A DNA stretch of 64,000 nt from Vibrio quintilis (GTDB lineage Bacteria; Pseudomonadota; Gammaproteobacteria; Enterobacterales; Vibrionaceae), in NCBI RefSeq assembly GCF_024529975.1, contig NZ_AP024897.1, positions 1 through 64,000 on the forward strand, in the 5' to 3' direction. The translations under genes and the position numbers were made by a program. The notes beneath the pieces are model-generated. The model did not search any database. It worked only from the letters and a program-made list of their open reading frames with translations, and was not told where the DNA came from. The number at the start of each line of letters is the position of its first letter. The stretch's first letter is position 1. Positions 34,502 through 43,875 of this stretch are shown here, one piece after another.

Positions 34502-36334
34502 CTAGCGGGCGCTCTGGTTATCCTTTTGAACTTTGTTTAATAACTTAGTAGCTTTTTCTATCTGGAAAAGAACTTTATTAAATAATTCAATTTCTTGTTG
34601 GATTATTATTTTGCTGATTAATTTGTTAATTCTATTTAAATAATTGTTTAGTTTATTGTTATTTAACCCTTTGCAACTATCAATTAATATTAAAAAGTTC
34701 TGTTGTATTTGCCAAATCATCTCATCAATTGGCGTTTTCTCGCCATTTAAACGTTTATATGTCATATTGTTATTTGGTAATGAACAACCACCAAAATTAT
34801 ATTGTTCATCAATCATAACTGTATGAACGTGCTGATCTTTCATCTTGAATAAAATGAAATTACTATAATCATTGAATAAATATGCTGATTCTATTTTTTT
34901 AGATAAATAACTGTTATAAGTCATTCTATTAGATGATAGTAAAACTGAGTCTTTCTCAAGAATTACATTTTGATACAGGTCGGAATATGTATAATCAGGT
35001 TTAAAAGTTAAAATTTTATTTTCAATATCTTCAATTTCTGATCTGTAACTTTCAATTTCTTTTGATAAAATTCTGATTTTTTCTTTAATTGCAGGGATTG
35101 AAAAATCATCTTCTAGTAAAAAATTAAGTTGAGATTCTGCTTTTTCGTTAAGATCCTGAACTTTTGCTAATCGCAAATTTAGTTCTGTAGGTGCTTCTGG
35201 TTTTGGCATAAAGCCATTTTCAGTAGTTAGATGTAGCAACATCAATTCTAACGGTAAATACTTGTAATGCTTGTTGTGAGTGCAATCACCGCCTCTTTTA
35301 GCATTAGAGCAAGTTAGATATTTACCACCTCTTGAACCATCACCCTTATCAACATACTCAATTTTTCCATCACAATAGCCACACCGTAAGATATTACGAA
35401 ATAGATTAGAAAACTTGTTGCGGTTGACTTTACCACGACCTATAACTCTGCTTTTTCTAGCAATTTGAGCCTTTAGAAAAGTTTCTTCATCAATGATTTG
35501 AGGGTAATAATCTGGGATTGGATCGCCTAGAGGCTTGCGTTTATTTTCACCGATCCCGTTATGTTTTCCGATATGTGGCTGATATTCCCCTAATACAGAT
35601 CTATCTGTAAGTATTCGTGAGAGGCTTGTCCTAGCCCACAACTTGCTTTTATGTGTTGGGGTAGGGAATTGGGTTAAGTTTTCGTTTAAGTGCCTTATAA
35701 GCTGTGATACACCCATACCATCAATTGATTTTTTATAGATATACTTAATTATCTCTACTTTGTCTTTTTTTAAGCGAAATTCTGTTCTATCTTCGGACAA
35801 TTCTAGCCAATGTGGGATCAAAGAAGTTAGTTTTTTATTATCAATGTTCTTCCTTTTAGAGTCCCAACTTTCTTTTAATCGTTTCTTTTTTGTGGCTGAT
35901 TCTTCATAAGCTCGACTCATTACTATCAAGCTTGTCATAACGTCTAAAAGTTGAGTTTCACTATCGACATCATCATTCTGTGAGTATAGTTTTTGGTCTT
36001 GAAGTGTGTAAATATCTACATAATCGAGCAAATGCAGAAACTGACGCATTGCTTTATTGATTTTTTTACGTGATAGGCGATCAAGGTTTTCAACGATCAG
36101 TAATGAACCTTTTTTGACTTTGCCTGTTTCACAATCATCAATAAATCTTTTGAGATTTTCCTGATCACCGTCAACGCCTGATACACCAAGCTCTTGATAA
36201 ACGGCTAATTCTGTATCTAGTTCATAGCCGTTTTTTTCACAATATGCTTGTGTTGCTGAAAATTGTCGTCTAAAGCTATCACCCTTGGCTTGTTGCGCTG
36301 ATGAGTAGCGTATGTAGGAATAAGCCTTTTTCAT
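34502..36334 (-). CDS. Large serine recombinase (integrase of the element)
   Basis: 610 residues. The resolvase domain carries YIRYSSAQQ (R9, catalytic S11), then GDSFRRQ and ENLDRLSR. The recombinase domain follows, and a zinc ribbon has cysteines in LRCGYCDGK and YLTCSNAKRGGDCTH at about 315-355. The C-terminal part is helical. It should carry out directional integration between attP and the comM P-loop codons; excision would need a directionality factor that I did not identify. The gene starts 22 bp from the right terminal repeat. The ribosome site is weak. Confidence 0.9.
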   Translation of the reverse strand: MKKAYSYIRYSSAQQAKGDSFRRQFSATQAYCEKNGYELDTELAVYQELGVSGVDGDQENLKRFIDDCETGKVKKGSLLIVENLDRLSRKKINKAMRQFLHLLDYVDIYTLQDQKLYSQNDDVDSETQLLDVMTSLIVMSRAYEESATKKKRLKESWDSKRKNIDNKKLTSLIPHWLELSEDRTEFRLKKDKVEIIKYIYKKSIDGMGVSQLIRHLNENLTQFPTPTHKSKLWARTSLSRILTDRSVLGEYQPHIGKHNGIGENKRKPLGDPIPDYYPQIIDEETFLKAQIARKSRVIGRGKVNRNKFSNLFRNILRCGYCDGKIEYVDKGDGSRGGKYLTCSNAKRGGDCTHNKHYKYLPLELMLLHLTTENGFMPKPEAPTELNLRLAKVQDLNEKAESQLNFLLEDDFSIPAIKEKIRILSKEIESYRSEIEDIENKILTFKPDYTYSDLYQNVILEKDSVLLSSNRMTYNSYLSKKIESAYLFNDYSNFILFKMKDQHVHTVMIDEQYNFGGCSLPNNNMTYKRLNGEKTPIDEMIWQIQQNFLILIDSCKGLNNNKLNNYLNRINKLISKIIIQQEIELFNKVLFQIEKATKLLNKVQKDNQSAR

Positions 36335-36355
36335 TGCTAAAATCCGCTCTTATGG

Positions 36356-36385
36356 CATTGGTAGGATTATAACATAACCAGCTAT
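36356..36385. other. Right attachment site of the integrated element
   Basis: The right terminal repeat (36356-36379) starts CATTGGTAGGATTATAAC and is the inverted partner of the left repeat. It is followed by the core GCTAT at 36381-36385 and then by comM codons TTTCTTGGGCCTCCGG (P-loop). Confidence 0.75.
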
Positions 36386-37263
36386 TTCTTGGGCCTCCGG
36401 GGACAGGTAAGACAATGCTGGCATCCCGGTTGTGCGATCTTATACCTGATATGACCGATGAAGAAGCTTTGGAAACAGCTGCAGTTGCATCGTTAACTCA
36501 GCAGGATATTCATCAATATAACTGGAAGAAACGTCCATTTCGGGCGCCACACCACTCCAGTTCAATGGCGGCATTAGTCGGGGGAGGATCTGTTCCAAGG
36601 CCTGGGGAAATTTCTCTGGCACATAATGGATTATTGTTTCTGGATGAAATGCCTGAGTTCGAAAGAAAGGCTCTTGATTCATTGCGCGAGCCATTGGAAT
36701 CGGGCGAGATTATTATTTCCCGGGCACAGGGGAAGACCCGTTTTCCGGCCAGGTTTCAGTTAGTCGGAGCATTGAATCCCAGTCTCTCGGGTTACTATGA
36801 ATCAGACAGTGCTCATGTTAATCCTCAGCATATTCTGCGTTACCTGAGCCGGATTTCCGGGCCATTGCTCGATCGTTTTGATCTGTCGGTAGAAATTCCG
36901 GCTTTGCCTAAAGGAATGTTGTCGAATGGAGGAAGCCGGGGAGAATCGACCTTAACTGTCCGGAGCCGGGTCATACAAGCACGTCAGGTTATGATGGAAC
37001 GAAGTGGTAAAGCAAATGCATTATTGTCGAATCAGGAAATAGAAAAGTTCTGTGTGCTGGAGCATGAAGATGCTGAGTTTCTTGAAAGTGCTTTACATCA
37101 TTTGGGGTTATCAGTTCGTGCCTATCATCGCATTATTAAAGTTGCCAGGACGATTGCTGATTTAGCCGGGGAAAGACAGATTTCCCGGCATCATTTAGCG
37201 GAAGCACTTGGGTATCGGGCAATGGACCGTTTGCTGAAGCAATTAACAGCGATGAGCGTGTAG
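36382..37263 (+). pseudogene. comM: comM (yifB), 3' fragment
   Basis: Remaining 294 codons of ComM, beginning at the P-loop FLGPPGTGKTMLASRL. It retains FLDEMPEF (Walker B), the Mg-chelatase-type ATPase core and the C-terminal helical domain. It lacks a native start; an in-frame ATG at 36415 falls after the Walker A lysine, so a re-initiated product would not bind ATP normally. Joined to 27712-28355 it gives 507 residues, the usual ComM length. Confidence 0.93.
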
Positions 37264-37348
37264 TTACCAGATTTTTTCACACCTAAGTTTTTATTCAGCA
37301 ATTGAGTTTGTATAATTACCATCTTTTTATCGTAACAAACAACAATAT

Positions 37349-38236
37349 ATGCTGGCTTATCTACTTTTAATTATAAATATCTTTTTAGTGCTGCTGAATA
37401 CCGTATTTTGCTCGGTTATGATTTGTCTGACAGCCGTTATCAAATTAGTGCTGCCATTCAAGGCCTTAAAATTTTATGCAACAAAATTAGCTAATGTCAT
37501 GATGTGGTTGTGGGCAACTTTGAATTTGAAAATACTATCTTTATCTAATCATGTTGAATGGGATATTCAGGGTGGAGATTCTTTGCATAAAGATGGATGG
37601 TATTTGATGATTAGTAATCATATTAGTTGGGCTGATATTGTTGTTTTATGCAGTGTTTTTAAAGATAAAATTCCCATGCCAAAATTTTTCCTCAAATATC
37701 AGCTTCTCTATGTTCCTTTCATTGGTATGAGCTGCTGGGCTTTGGATATGCCTTTTATGCGCCGTTATTCAAGAGGATATCTGATTCGTCATCCGGAAAA
37801 GAGAGGACAGGATCTGGAAACAACCCGTCGTTCATGTACAAAGTTTAAGCATATTCCCACAACAGTTGTTAACTATGTTGAAGGAACGCGCTTTACCACT
37901 GAGAAACAAAAGCATCAGACTGAATATAACTATTTGTTGCCACCAAAGTCAGGTGGAATCGCTTATACACTGGCCGCTATGGGTGAGCTTTTTGAAAATG
38001 TTGTTGATGTAACGCTGGCTTATCCTGAAAATCAAGAGACTCCTTTTAAAGATATGCTTATGGGAAAAATGGAGCGAATCGTTGTCCATATTGATGTTTT
38101 ACCGGTTGATGAGCGGGTTCGGGGAGATTATTTTAATGACAAACCATATAAACGTCAGTTTCAGAAGTGGCTGGCAAATATCTGGGCACAAAAAGATCAG
38201 CGTTTGAAAGTGGTTTATCAACGAACAGATGACTAA
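37349..38236 (+). CDS. yihG: Acyltransferase YihG (PlsC-like)
   Basis: Inner-membrane lysophospholipid acyltransferase family (1-acylglycerol-3-phosphate acyltransferase type). A hydrophobic N-terminus (residues 1-60) precedes the catalytic motif N90-H91-ISWA-D96, and the second motif VEGTRFT lies near 186. At 295 residues it resembles E. coli YihG, which is also close to dsbA and srkA. A TATAAT at 37311-37316 upstream may be its -10 box, though no good -35 is seen. Confidence 0.85.
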   Translation: MLAYLLLIINIFLVLLNTVFCSVMICLTAVIKLVLPFKALKFYATKLANVMMWLWATLNLKILSLSNHVEWDIQGGDSLHKDGWYLMISNHISWADIVVLCSVFKDKIPMPKFFLKYQLLYVPFIGMSCWALDMPFMRRYSRGYLIRHPEKRGQDLETTRRSCTKFKHIPTTVVNYVEGTRFTTEKQKHQTEYNYLLPPKSGGIAYTLAAMGELFENVVDVTLAYPENQETPFKDMLMGKMERIVVHIDVLPVDERVRGDYFNDKPYKRQFQKWLANIWAQKDQRLKVVYQRTDD

Positions 38237-38255
38237 CGATTAACTATCTCTGTTT

Positions 38256-38363
38256 TATACCCAAATTATTCTACGGTGAAAATCAGTCACGCCATATCAG
38301 AGCAAGACAAACTCACCTGCAGGGCGTGAGCTGAATCATGCATCTTCAGGTTGTTTGGGCATA
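38256..38363. repeat. MITE-like element, shortened copy 2
   Basis: 108 bp related to the 266-bp repeat at 12821-13086. It keeps the TATACCCAA start, the GAAAATCAGTCACGCC and AGACAAACTCACC blocks, and the TCATGCATCTTCAGGTTG end, but lacks most of the left arm and the inner right segment. It occupies the gap between convergent yihG and dsbA. Confidence 0.8.
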
Positions 38364-38382
38364 TTCATGTATTTTTAAAAAG

Positions 38383-38415
38383 AAAAGGGAGATATGTCAG
38401 GCATACCTCCCTTTT
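38383..38415. terminator. Terminator between yihG and dsbA
   Basis: AAAAGGGAG (38383-38391) and CTCCCTTTT (38407-38415) form a 9-bp stem with a 15-base loop. T-runs follow on the minus strand, suited to ending dsbA transcripts; it may work in both directions. Confidence 0.8.
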
Positions 38416-38432
38416 CAATCATTCCTATAGCA

Positions 38433-39032
38433 TTATTTTTTCAGCAGAAAATCAACTAATTTAAAGTAATCTTCATTGTCTTTGATACCACGTGTTACAA
38501 CCAGATATTTGTTATTCACTATCACTGATGGCACACCTGTTAATTTACTTTCCTGAAAACCTTTATCAAAACGACGTGCCATTGAGTCAACAGCAAAACT
38601 GTTAAACGTTGCATCAAATTTCTTTGCATCAACACCCTGATCGATAAAAATTTGTTTGAGAGCCGCTTCAGTTTTCGGTGCATTTCTTTCAACATGAATA
38701 CGGTTAAACATGACCGGTATCATTTTGTCTTCAACACCTAAAGAAATCATGGTTGCATAAGCTTTGCTCATTGGAGCACCCATGCTCCCGCCCATGAACG
38801 AGACATGATTTTTCTGGAATTCGGTGTCTTTTGGTAAGTGTAATTTCAGTTTTTGAATAACAGGTTCAAATTCGAAGCAATGCGGGCAATAAAATGAAAA
38901 GTACTCTGTAACCGTCGGGTTAGTTGAATGAGGTAAATCAAGGACCTGATAGTTTACCCCTTCCTTATATGGGTCAGCCTGGACCGATAAACTGATGATT
39001 AGGGTTGCAAATAATGCAAACAGCTTTTTCAT
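38433..39032 (-). CDS. dsbA: Periplasmic thiol:disulfide oxidoreductase DsbA
   Basis: Introduces disulfide bonds into exported proteins. An N-terminal signal peptide (residues 1-19, cut after VQA) leads to a thioredoxin fold with the active site C49-P-H-C52, an inserted helical domain, and the cis-proline loop GVPSV. I use the ATG at 39032 with GGAG 7 bases upstream (199 residues); an ATG four codons earlier would disrupt the signal peptide start. It is 33 bp downstream of srkA, as in E. coli. Confidence 0.95.
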   Translation of the reverse strand: MKKLFALFATLIISLSVQADPYKEGVNYQVLDLPHSTNPTVTEYFSFYCPHCFEFEPVIQKLKLHLPKDTEFQKNHVSFMGGSMGAPMSKAYATMISLGVEDKMIPVMFNRIHVERNAPKTEAALKQIFIDQGVDAKKFDATFNSFAVDSMARRFDKGFQESKLTGVPSVIVNNKYLVVTRGIKDNEDYFKLVDFLLKK

Positions 39033-39065
39033 TATAAACTCCATTTGTTGAGCATTCTTATTAAT

Positions 39066-40046
39066 TCATGGTATCAGAGATAATGGTGGCTCTTCTAATG
39101 CTGCAATTTGCTCTTTAAATGCAAGCACTTGGGATTCCCAATATTTAGGGTCGTTAAACCAGGGAAATGCCAGAGGAAATGCTGGATCCTCCCATCTTTT
39201 GGCCAGCCACGCCATGTAGTGTACCATTCGTAGACCACGTAAAGGTTCAATTAGTTTCATCTCTGATGGGTTAAAATCGCAAAACTCCTGATAGCCTTCA
39301 AGAATTATATCCAGTTGAGTGATTCTTTCATGGCGTTCTCCATTTAACAGCATCCAGATATCTTGTATGGCAGGTCCATTGCGGGCATCATCCAAATCAA
39401 CAAATACCGGGCCTTCTCTCCACAAAATATTTCCCGGGTGACAATCACCGTGCAGGCGAATGTATGAGAGGTTTTCTGGCCAGTATTTTTCTATTGTATT
39501 GATCAGTAGATGAAGATCTGAAAAAAATGATTTCTGGATGTGTGCCGGAATAAAATGAGAGTTTTCAAGATATGTTCCTGGTTGATAAAGATAATCACTC
39601 AGAGATATATCGGGCCGGTGTTCAAATGTCTTTGTTTTGGCAACCTGATGTATTCTTCCCAGAAAGCGGCCAACCCACTCTAATTGTTCATCGTTATCTA
39701 CTTCAAATTGTCTCCCGCCAACACTGGGAAACAGAGTGAACCAGTAACCCTGATATTGGTGGAGAGTTTGTCCATCTACATCAACCGGAGAAACAACGGG
39801 GATCTCTGCGTCAGCTAATTCCTGAGTAAAGCTGTGTTCTTCCAGTATTTGTTCGTTTGTCCAGCGATCCGGTCTATAAAATTTAACTACATAGCGACGG
39901 TTTTGTTCGTCTGTAAACTGATAGACCCGGTTTTCGTAGCTATTCAAAGGAAGGAAGCCGGATTCAGCACGGATACCAATATTTTCTAAAGCGTACCAGA
40001 CTAAATCAGGAGTGAGCGCGTTAAAGTTAAAAGAAGCCTGCGACAT
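39066..40046 (-). CDS. srkA: Stress response kinase A (SrkA/YihE/RdoA)
   Basis: Cytoplasmic protein kinase of the aminoglycoside phosphotransferase/choline kinase fold. The catalytic loop RLHGDCHPGNILW and the metal-binding FVDLDDARNGP are clear near residues 197-225. The 326 residues match the family. In E. coli it counters programmed death under stress and is co-transcribed with dsbA, and the spacing here allows the same. Confidence 0.93.
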   Translation of the reverse strand: MSQASFNFNALTPDLVWYALENIGIRAESGFLPLNSYENRVYQFTDEQNRRYVVKFYRPDRWTNEQILEEHSFTQELADAEIPVVSPVDVDGQTLHQYQGYWFTLFPSVGGRQFEVDNDEQLEWVGRFLGRIHQVAKTKTFEHRPDISLSDYLYQPGTYLENSHFIPAHIQKSFFSDLHLLINTIEKYWPENLSYIRLHGDCHPGNILWREGPVFVDLDDARNGPAIQDIWMLLNGERHERITQLDIILEGYQEFCDFNPSEMKLIEPLRGLRMVHYMAWLAKRWEDPAFPLAFPWFNDPKYWESQVLAFKEQIAALEEPPLSLIP

Positions 40047-40144
40047 AATCGTTCATTGTTCATTGTTCATTGTATAAAAGAATATAATCCCTGCTGATGT
40101 TGGTTCTTTTACAGCCGGTAGGTATGGTCTAATTCTGATTTGTA

Positions 40145-40429
40145 TCAGTCTGATTGAATAATGCCCCGGGCTTTTAGTATCGCTGTTTTGAAATCGTCTT
40201 CCTGATCTTTTTTCAGGCCCGGAATCATTTCATCTTTGTCGCTGTTGCGCATTTTCAGGTGATAAATGAGAACATCATCCGTGAGAGATTCAATCTCTTC
40301 ACTGTATCCAGCTTCCTGAGCCAGTTTGATGATGAATTGCATCAGATTCAGTTCAGAATCTTTTTGCCATTCAGGTTCCAGAAGTTCGAGTAGCTCTTCT
40401 ATACGATGACACTTCATACTTTTACCCAT
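40145..40429 (-). CDS. yihD: YihD family protein (DUF1040)
   Basis: A 94-residue acidic cytoplasmic protein of unknown function. Its sequence ([18 protein letters not shown] then [17 protein letters not shown]) and position upstream of srkA-dsbA agree with enterobacterial YihD. The likely start may be the internal ATG four residues in (MKCHR). Confidence 0.88.
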   Translation of the reverse strand: MGKSMKCHRIEELLELLEPEWQKDSELNLMQFIIKLAQEAGYSEEIESLTDDVLIYHLKMRNSDKDEMIPGLKKDQEDDFKTAILKARGIIQSD

Positions 40430-40518
40430 TTATAACTCAGGTCAGTTGACCTTTGATGACTTGATAGTTGTACAAAGTAACAAATTGCGGTGTAAATACC
40501 AATAAACAAGCATAATTA

Positions 40519-40540
40519 AAGCGCAGTTAAAACTGCGCTT
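40519..40540 (-). terminator. Terminator between small ORF and yihD
   Basis: AAGCGCAGTT (40519-40528) and AACTGCGCTT (40531-40540) make a 10-bp stem, followed on the minus strand by TTAATTAT. It lies 23 bp beyond the stop of the 57-residue ORF. Confidence 0.7.
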
Positions 40541-40562
40541 ATTTCCGAATCTGCAGTCATTC

Positions 40563-40736
40563 TCAGGCTGCTTTCGTCACATCTTTTCCGCTTGAATCCG
40601 GAGTGTTTAAGATCTGTTTTTCTGCGGGGGTCATTACTGGTGTGTTTTTTTGAGTTACTTTCGCTTTAGCGAAGCTACTGCGGCGGCGTGAAGCGCTGCC
40701 GTGATCGTGCGAGTACCTGGCTGGGGCTGCGGGCAT
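40563..40736 (-). CDS. Small basic hypothetical protein (57 residues)
   Basis: An uncatalogued-looking frame from the ATG at 40736, beginning MPAAPARYSHDHGSASRRRS and continuing SFAKAKVTQKNTPVMTPAE. AGG precedes the ATG by 9 bases and a strong hairpin follows the stop, so it has the build of an independent gene in the otherwise empty 557-bp gap 40430-40986. The protein is small, basic and probably disordered. I do not recognise a named family. The rest of the gap (40737-40986) shows nothing definite. Confidence 0.55.
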   Translation of the reverse strand: MPAAPARYSHDHGSASRRRSSFAKAKVTQKNTPVMTPAEKQILNTPDSSGKDVTKAA

Positions 40737-40986
40737 TATTGTTACCTGATGGTTTTACATTTCCCTTGTTATTTAACGGCCTGAAGTAACTATTGAGTTC
40801 ATTCTGTTCAAATCAGCTGGTGATTAAGAAAACTCATTTTGGGCCGAGTGCCCATCCAAATAGTTATTCAAGAACTAATGTGCTTATTACTACGTTAGGA
40901 TAGCATTAACTATTATAGAAATCGATGATGATCTGCACAAATTATCATCAATATACAGGTGTTTGAGTTTGTCACTTCAGAAGGTT

Positions 40987-42432
40987 TTAGCTTCTCCAGA
41001 AAGCAGGGAAAAATAATACCAGAATAGTTAATATTTCCAGCCTTCCCATGAGCATGCCAAAACTAAGTAGCCATTTCGCTAAATCTGGCAGGGATGAAAA
41101 ATTACCTGTTGGACCAATAATTGTTCCCATTCCCGGACCAACATTTGAAACGGCTGTGATTGCACCAGAAATGCTTGTTGTTGGATCAAGTCCAATGGCA
41201 CTTAATATGCCGGCAATCAGGATGATCGTCATAAAAAATGTAATCGCAAAAGCGACAACAGAGCGGATAATATCGTCATTTACGGGGCGTGAGTTGTATC
41301 TCTGAACGAATACACCTGATGGATGAATCAGCTTCATCATTTGTTTGTGTAGTAATGTCACTGCGATTTGAAACCGGAAAATCTTGATACCACCGGCTGT
41401 AGAGCCGGAACAAGCGCCGACAACCATCAAAAATATAAATAGTGTACTGGGCAGAGCTCCCCAGGCGGTAAAGTCATCCAGGCCATAACCTGTCGTTGTT
41501 AATACGGATACGATATTAAACATTGCGACCCGGAATGCGTCGAGAACCGGATATCCGTTGTGTATATTCAGCCAGAGTGCCACGATGGTACTGGTTAACA
41601 TAAATAAATAGAAAAACCCACGGACCTGGGCATCTTTATACAATTCAACGGCTCTCTTTTTTTTCACTGCAATAACAAAGAGTAAAAAGGGCAGGCCCCC
41701 TAAGAACATAAAGACGGTCGCAACCCAGTGGGCGCCGTTAGAAAAATGGTTCATTGAACCATCGGATGTCGAATAACCTCCGGTTGATAAAGTTGTAAAG
41801 GAATGATTGATGGCTTCAAACACCGTCATTCCGGTTAACACATATCCAATGCAGCAAAACAGGGTCAAAACAAGATAAACAGCCACAATATTTTTAGCGA
41901 CGGTTTTTGCTCGGGGGCTGCTTTTGTCGGACCAGTCAGATGATTCAGTCTGGAATAGTTTCATTCCCCCAACATTCAGCATTGGCAGGACGGCTACTGC
42001 CATGACAATAAATCCGACGCCGCCTAGCCATTGCAGGATTGATCGCCATAGTAAAATACTGGGCGCCATATGATCTAGGCCGCTTAACACAGTTGAACCT
42101 GTTGTGGTGATACCGGACATGGTTTCAAAATAAGCATCGGTGAAACTGATATGATTGATAAACACAAAAGGTAATGCTGCAAATGCACTGGCGACACTCC
42201 ACACCAGTGTCGTAATCAGAAACATGTCCCTCACGTTTAATTTAAAATTGGCCGTTCTGCCGAGAGTCAGACAAATGAAAGCAACTATATGCGTGATGAT
42301 GACAGCCTGACCAAAATCCAGAAAGCCACCTGTCCCGCTGAAGAATGCAACTAAAGTCGGGACATACATAAATAAAGCTAGTTTAGAGAGAACCAACCCC
42401 AATACAAACAGAATGGATTTAAAGTTCAACAT
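40987..42432 (-). CDS. trkH: Trk potassium uptake system membrane subunit TrkH (copy 2)
   Basis: Second TrkH-type K+ transporter subunit, 481 residues, with pore loops TTTGST, STGGYST, TTTGYG and SNVGPG and about ten or more membrane segments. It lies 24 bp downstream of trkA in the def-fmt-rsmB-trkA-trkH unit, so it is the natural TrkA partner. It is clearly a paralogue of the protein at 13845-15302, not a copy: the two are similar mainly at the pore motifs. Confidence 0.94.
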   Translation of the reverse strand: MLNFKSILFVLGLVLSKLALFMYVPTLVAFFSGTGGFLDFGQAVIITHIVAFICLTLGRTANFKLNVRDMFLITTLVWSVASAFAALPFVFINHISFTDAYFETMSGITTTGSTVLSGLDHMAPSILLWRSILQWLGGVGFIVMAVAVLPMLNVGGMKLFQTESSDWSDKSSPRAKTVAKNIVAVYLVLTLFCCIGYVLTGMTVFEAINHSFTTLSTGGYSTSDGSMNHFSNGAHWVATVFMFLGGLPFLLFVIAVKKKRAVELYKDAQVRGFFYLFMLTSTIVALWLNIHNGYPVLDAFRVAMFNIVSVLTTTGYGLDDFTAWGALPSTLFIFLMVVGACSGSTAGGIKIFRFQIAVTLLHKQMMKLIHPSGVFVQRYNSRPVNDDIIRSVVAFAITFFMTIILIAGILSAIGLDPTTSISGAITAVSNVGPGMGTIIGPTGNFSSLPDLAKWLLSFGMLMGRLEILTILVLFFPAFWRS

Positions 42433-42456
42433 GACAACGTATCACTAATTTAATTA

Positions 42457-43833
42457 CTACAGGAACAAGGGGCTGGGCTGGAAGAGAGCCTCAACATCCG
42501 CAACGTATCTTTTATTAACAAGGAACATCACGACGTGATCGTCTTGTTCGATAATGGTCCGGTCATGGGCGATTAAAACTTCTTCGCCACGCACAATCGC
42601 ACCAATCGTTGTCCCTGGCGGGAGTTTGATATCGCCAACAGACCGCCCTACGACCTTGGATGTGACCTCATCTCCGTGTGCAATCGCTTCAATTGCTTCG
42701 GCAGCGCCGCGGCGAAGAGATGAAACATTCACAATGTCTGCACGACGAACATGGGTCAGTAATGCTGATATTGTCGCTTGTTGTGGTGAAATAGCCACAT
42801 CGATGACGCTTCCCTGAACCAGATCGGCATAGGCGCTTCTTTGAATCAGAACCATGGCTTTTTTCGCACCAAGACGCTTGGCTAACATGGCTGACATAAT
42901 GTTCGTTTCATCTTCGTTGGTCAAAGCAATAAAAACATCAACCTGATCGATATTTTCCTCAGTCAGTAATTCCTGATCAGCTGCATCACCACAAAAAACA
43001 ATCGTATTTTCCAGCTCTTCAGATAGCAACTCAGCTCTTTTGTAATCGCGTTCTATGAGTTTAACGCTGTAGCTGTGCTCCAGGCGCTTTGCCAGACTGG
43101 AGCCAATATTACCGCCACCAACGATCATGACCCGTCGGTATGGCTTTTCTAATCGCTGAAGTTCACTCATCACTGAGCGAATGTGATTACTGGCAGCAAC
43201 AAAAAATACTTCATCATCGGCTTCAATGATTGTTGTACCCTGTGGTCGTATCGGATGTCCCTGACGGAAGATAGCTGCAACACGGGCTTCTATATGCGGC
43301 ATATGCTCCCGTAGTGCAGAAAGCGCATTCCCAACCAGAGGACCACCATAGTATGCTTTTACAGCAACAAGGCTGACTTTGTCTTTTGCAAAACTAACAA
43401 CCTGCAGGGCTCCGGGATATTGAACCAGCCTTTCTATGTAACCTGTGACCAGTTCTTCCGGCGCGATCAGGTAATCAACAGGAACTGCGCCTGAGTGAAA
43501 CAGCGTTTCTTTCTCGGCCAGATATTCCGGCGAACGAATTCGTGCAATACGGTTAGGTGTATTAAATAAAGTAAAGGCAACCTGACAGGCAAGCATGTTT
43601 GTTTCATCGGTATTTGTGACAGCAACAAGCATGTCCGCATCTTGTGCGCCGGCCTCCTGAAGTACATCCGGATGGCTGGCGTGCCCGGTAACAACGCGAA
43701 GATCGTATTTATCCTGTAGCTCTCTTAATCGTTCGCTACTTTTATCTACGATAGTTATATCGTTGTTCTCACCAACTAAGTTCTCAGCCAAAGTACCACC
43801 GACCTGGCCGGCACCAAGAATGATGATTTTCAT
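42457..43833 (-). CDS. trkA: Trk system cytoplasmic NAD-binding regulator TrkA
   Basis: Peripheral membrane regulator that gates TrkH in response to NAD(H) and ATP. It consists of two tandem RCK units, each with a Rossmann loop (GAGQVGGTL at 7-15 and GGGNIGSSL near 236) and a C-terminal RCK_C domain. The 458 residues fit the family. It is 42 bp downstream of rsmB and serves the trkH at 40987 and presumably also the one at 13845. Confidence 0.95.
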   Translation of the reverse strand: MKIIILGAGQVGGTLAENLVGENNDITIVDKSSERLRELQDKYDLRVVTGHASHPDVLQEAGAQDADMLVAVTNTDETNMLACQVAFTLFNTPNRIARIRSPEYLAEKETLFHSGAVPVDYLIAPEELVTGYIERLVQYPGALQVVSFAKDKVSLVAVKAYYGGPLVGNALSALREHMPHIEARVAAIFRQGHPIRPQGTTIIEADDEVFFVAASNHIRSVMSELQRLEKPYRRVMIVGGGNIGSSLAKRLEHSYSVKLIERDYKRAELLSEELENTIVFCGDAADQELLTEENIDQVDVFIALTNEDETNIMSAMLAKRLGAKKAMVLIQRSAYADLVQGSVIDVAISPQQATISALLTHVRRADIVNVSSLRRGAAEAIEAIAHGDEVTSKVVGRSVGDIKLPPGTTIGAIVRGEEVLIAHDRTIIEQDDHVVMFLVNKRYVADVEALFQPSPLFL

Positions 43834-43875
43834 AACATAATTCTCTTGTTTGCCACTTACAATGATGTGGTTATA

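Larger units (their letters stand above)
28356..36383. mobile_element. 8.03-kb integrative mobilizable element in comM
   Basis: Bounded by the GCTAT core and imperfect 24-bp inverted repeats. Removing 28356-36383 rejoins comM exactly in frame (507 codons). Contents from left: a small coiled-coil protein gene, a NotI-like endonuclease, a C5-cytosine methyltransferase, oriT, a MOBV relaxase, two unknown small genes, a RepL-like initiator, iterons, and a large serine recombinase beside the right end. Most of it, above all 31050-36340, is visibly more A/T-rich than the host genes around it, which points to recent acquisition. No conjugation (type IV secretion) genes are present, so transfer would need a helper. 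Confidence 0.88.
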
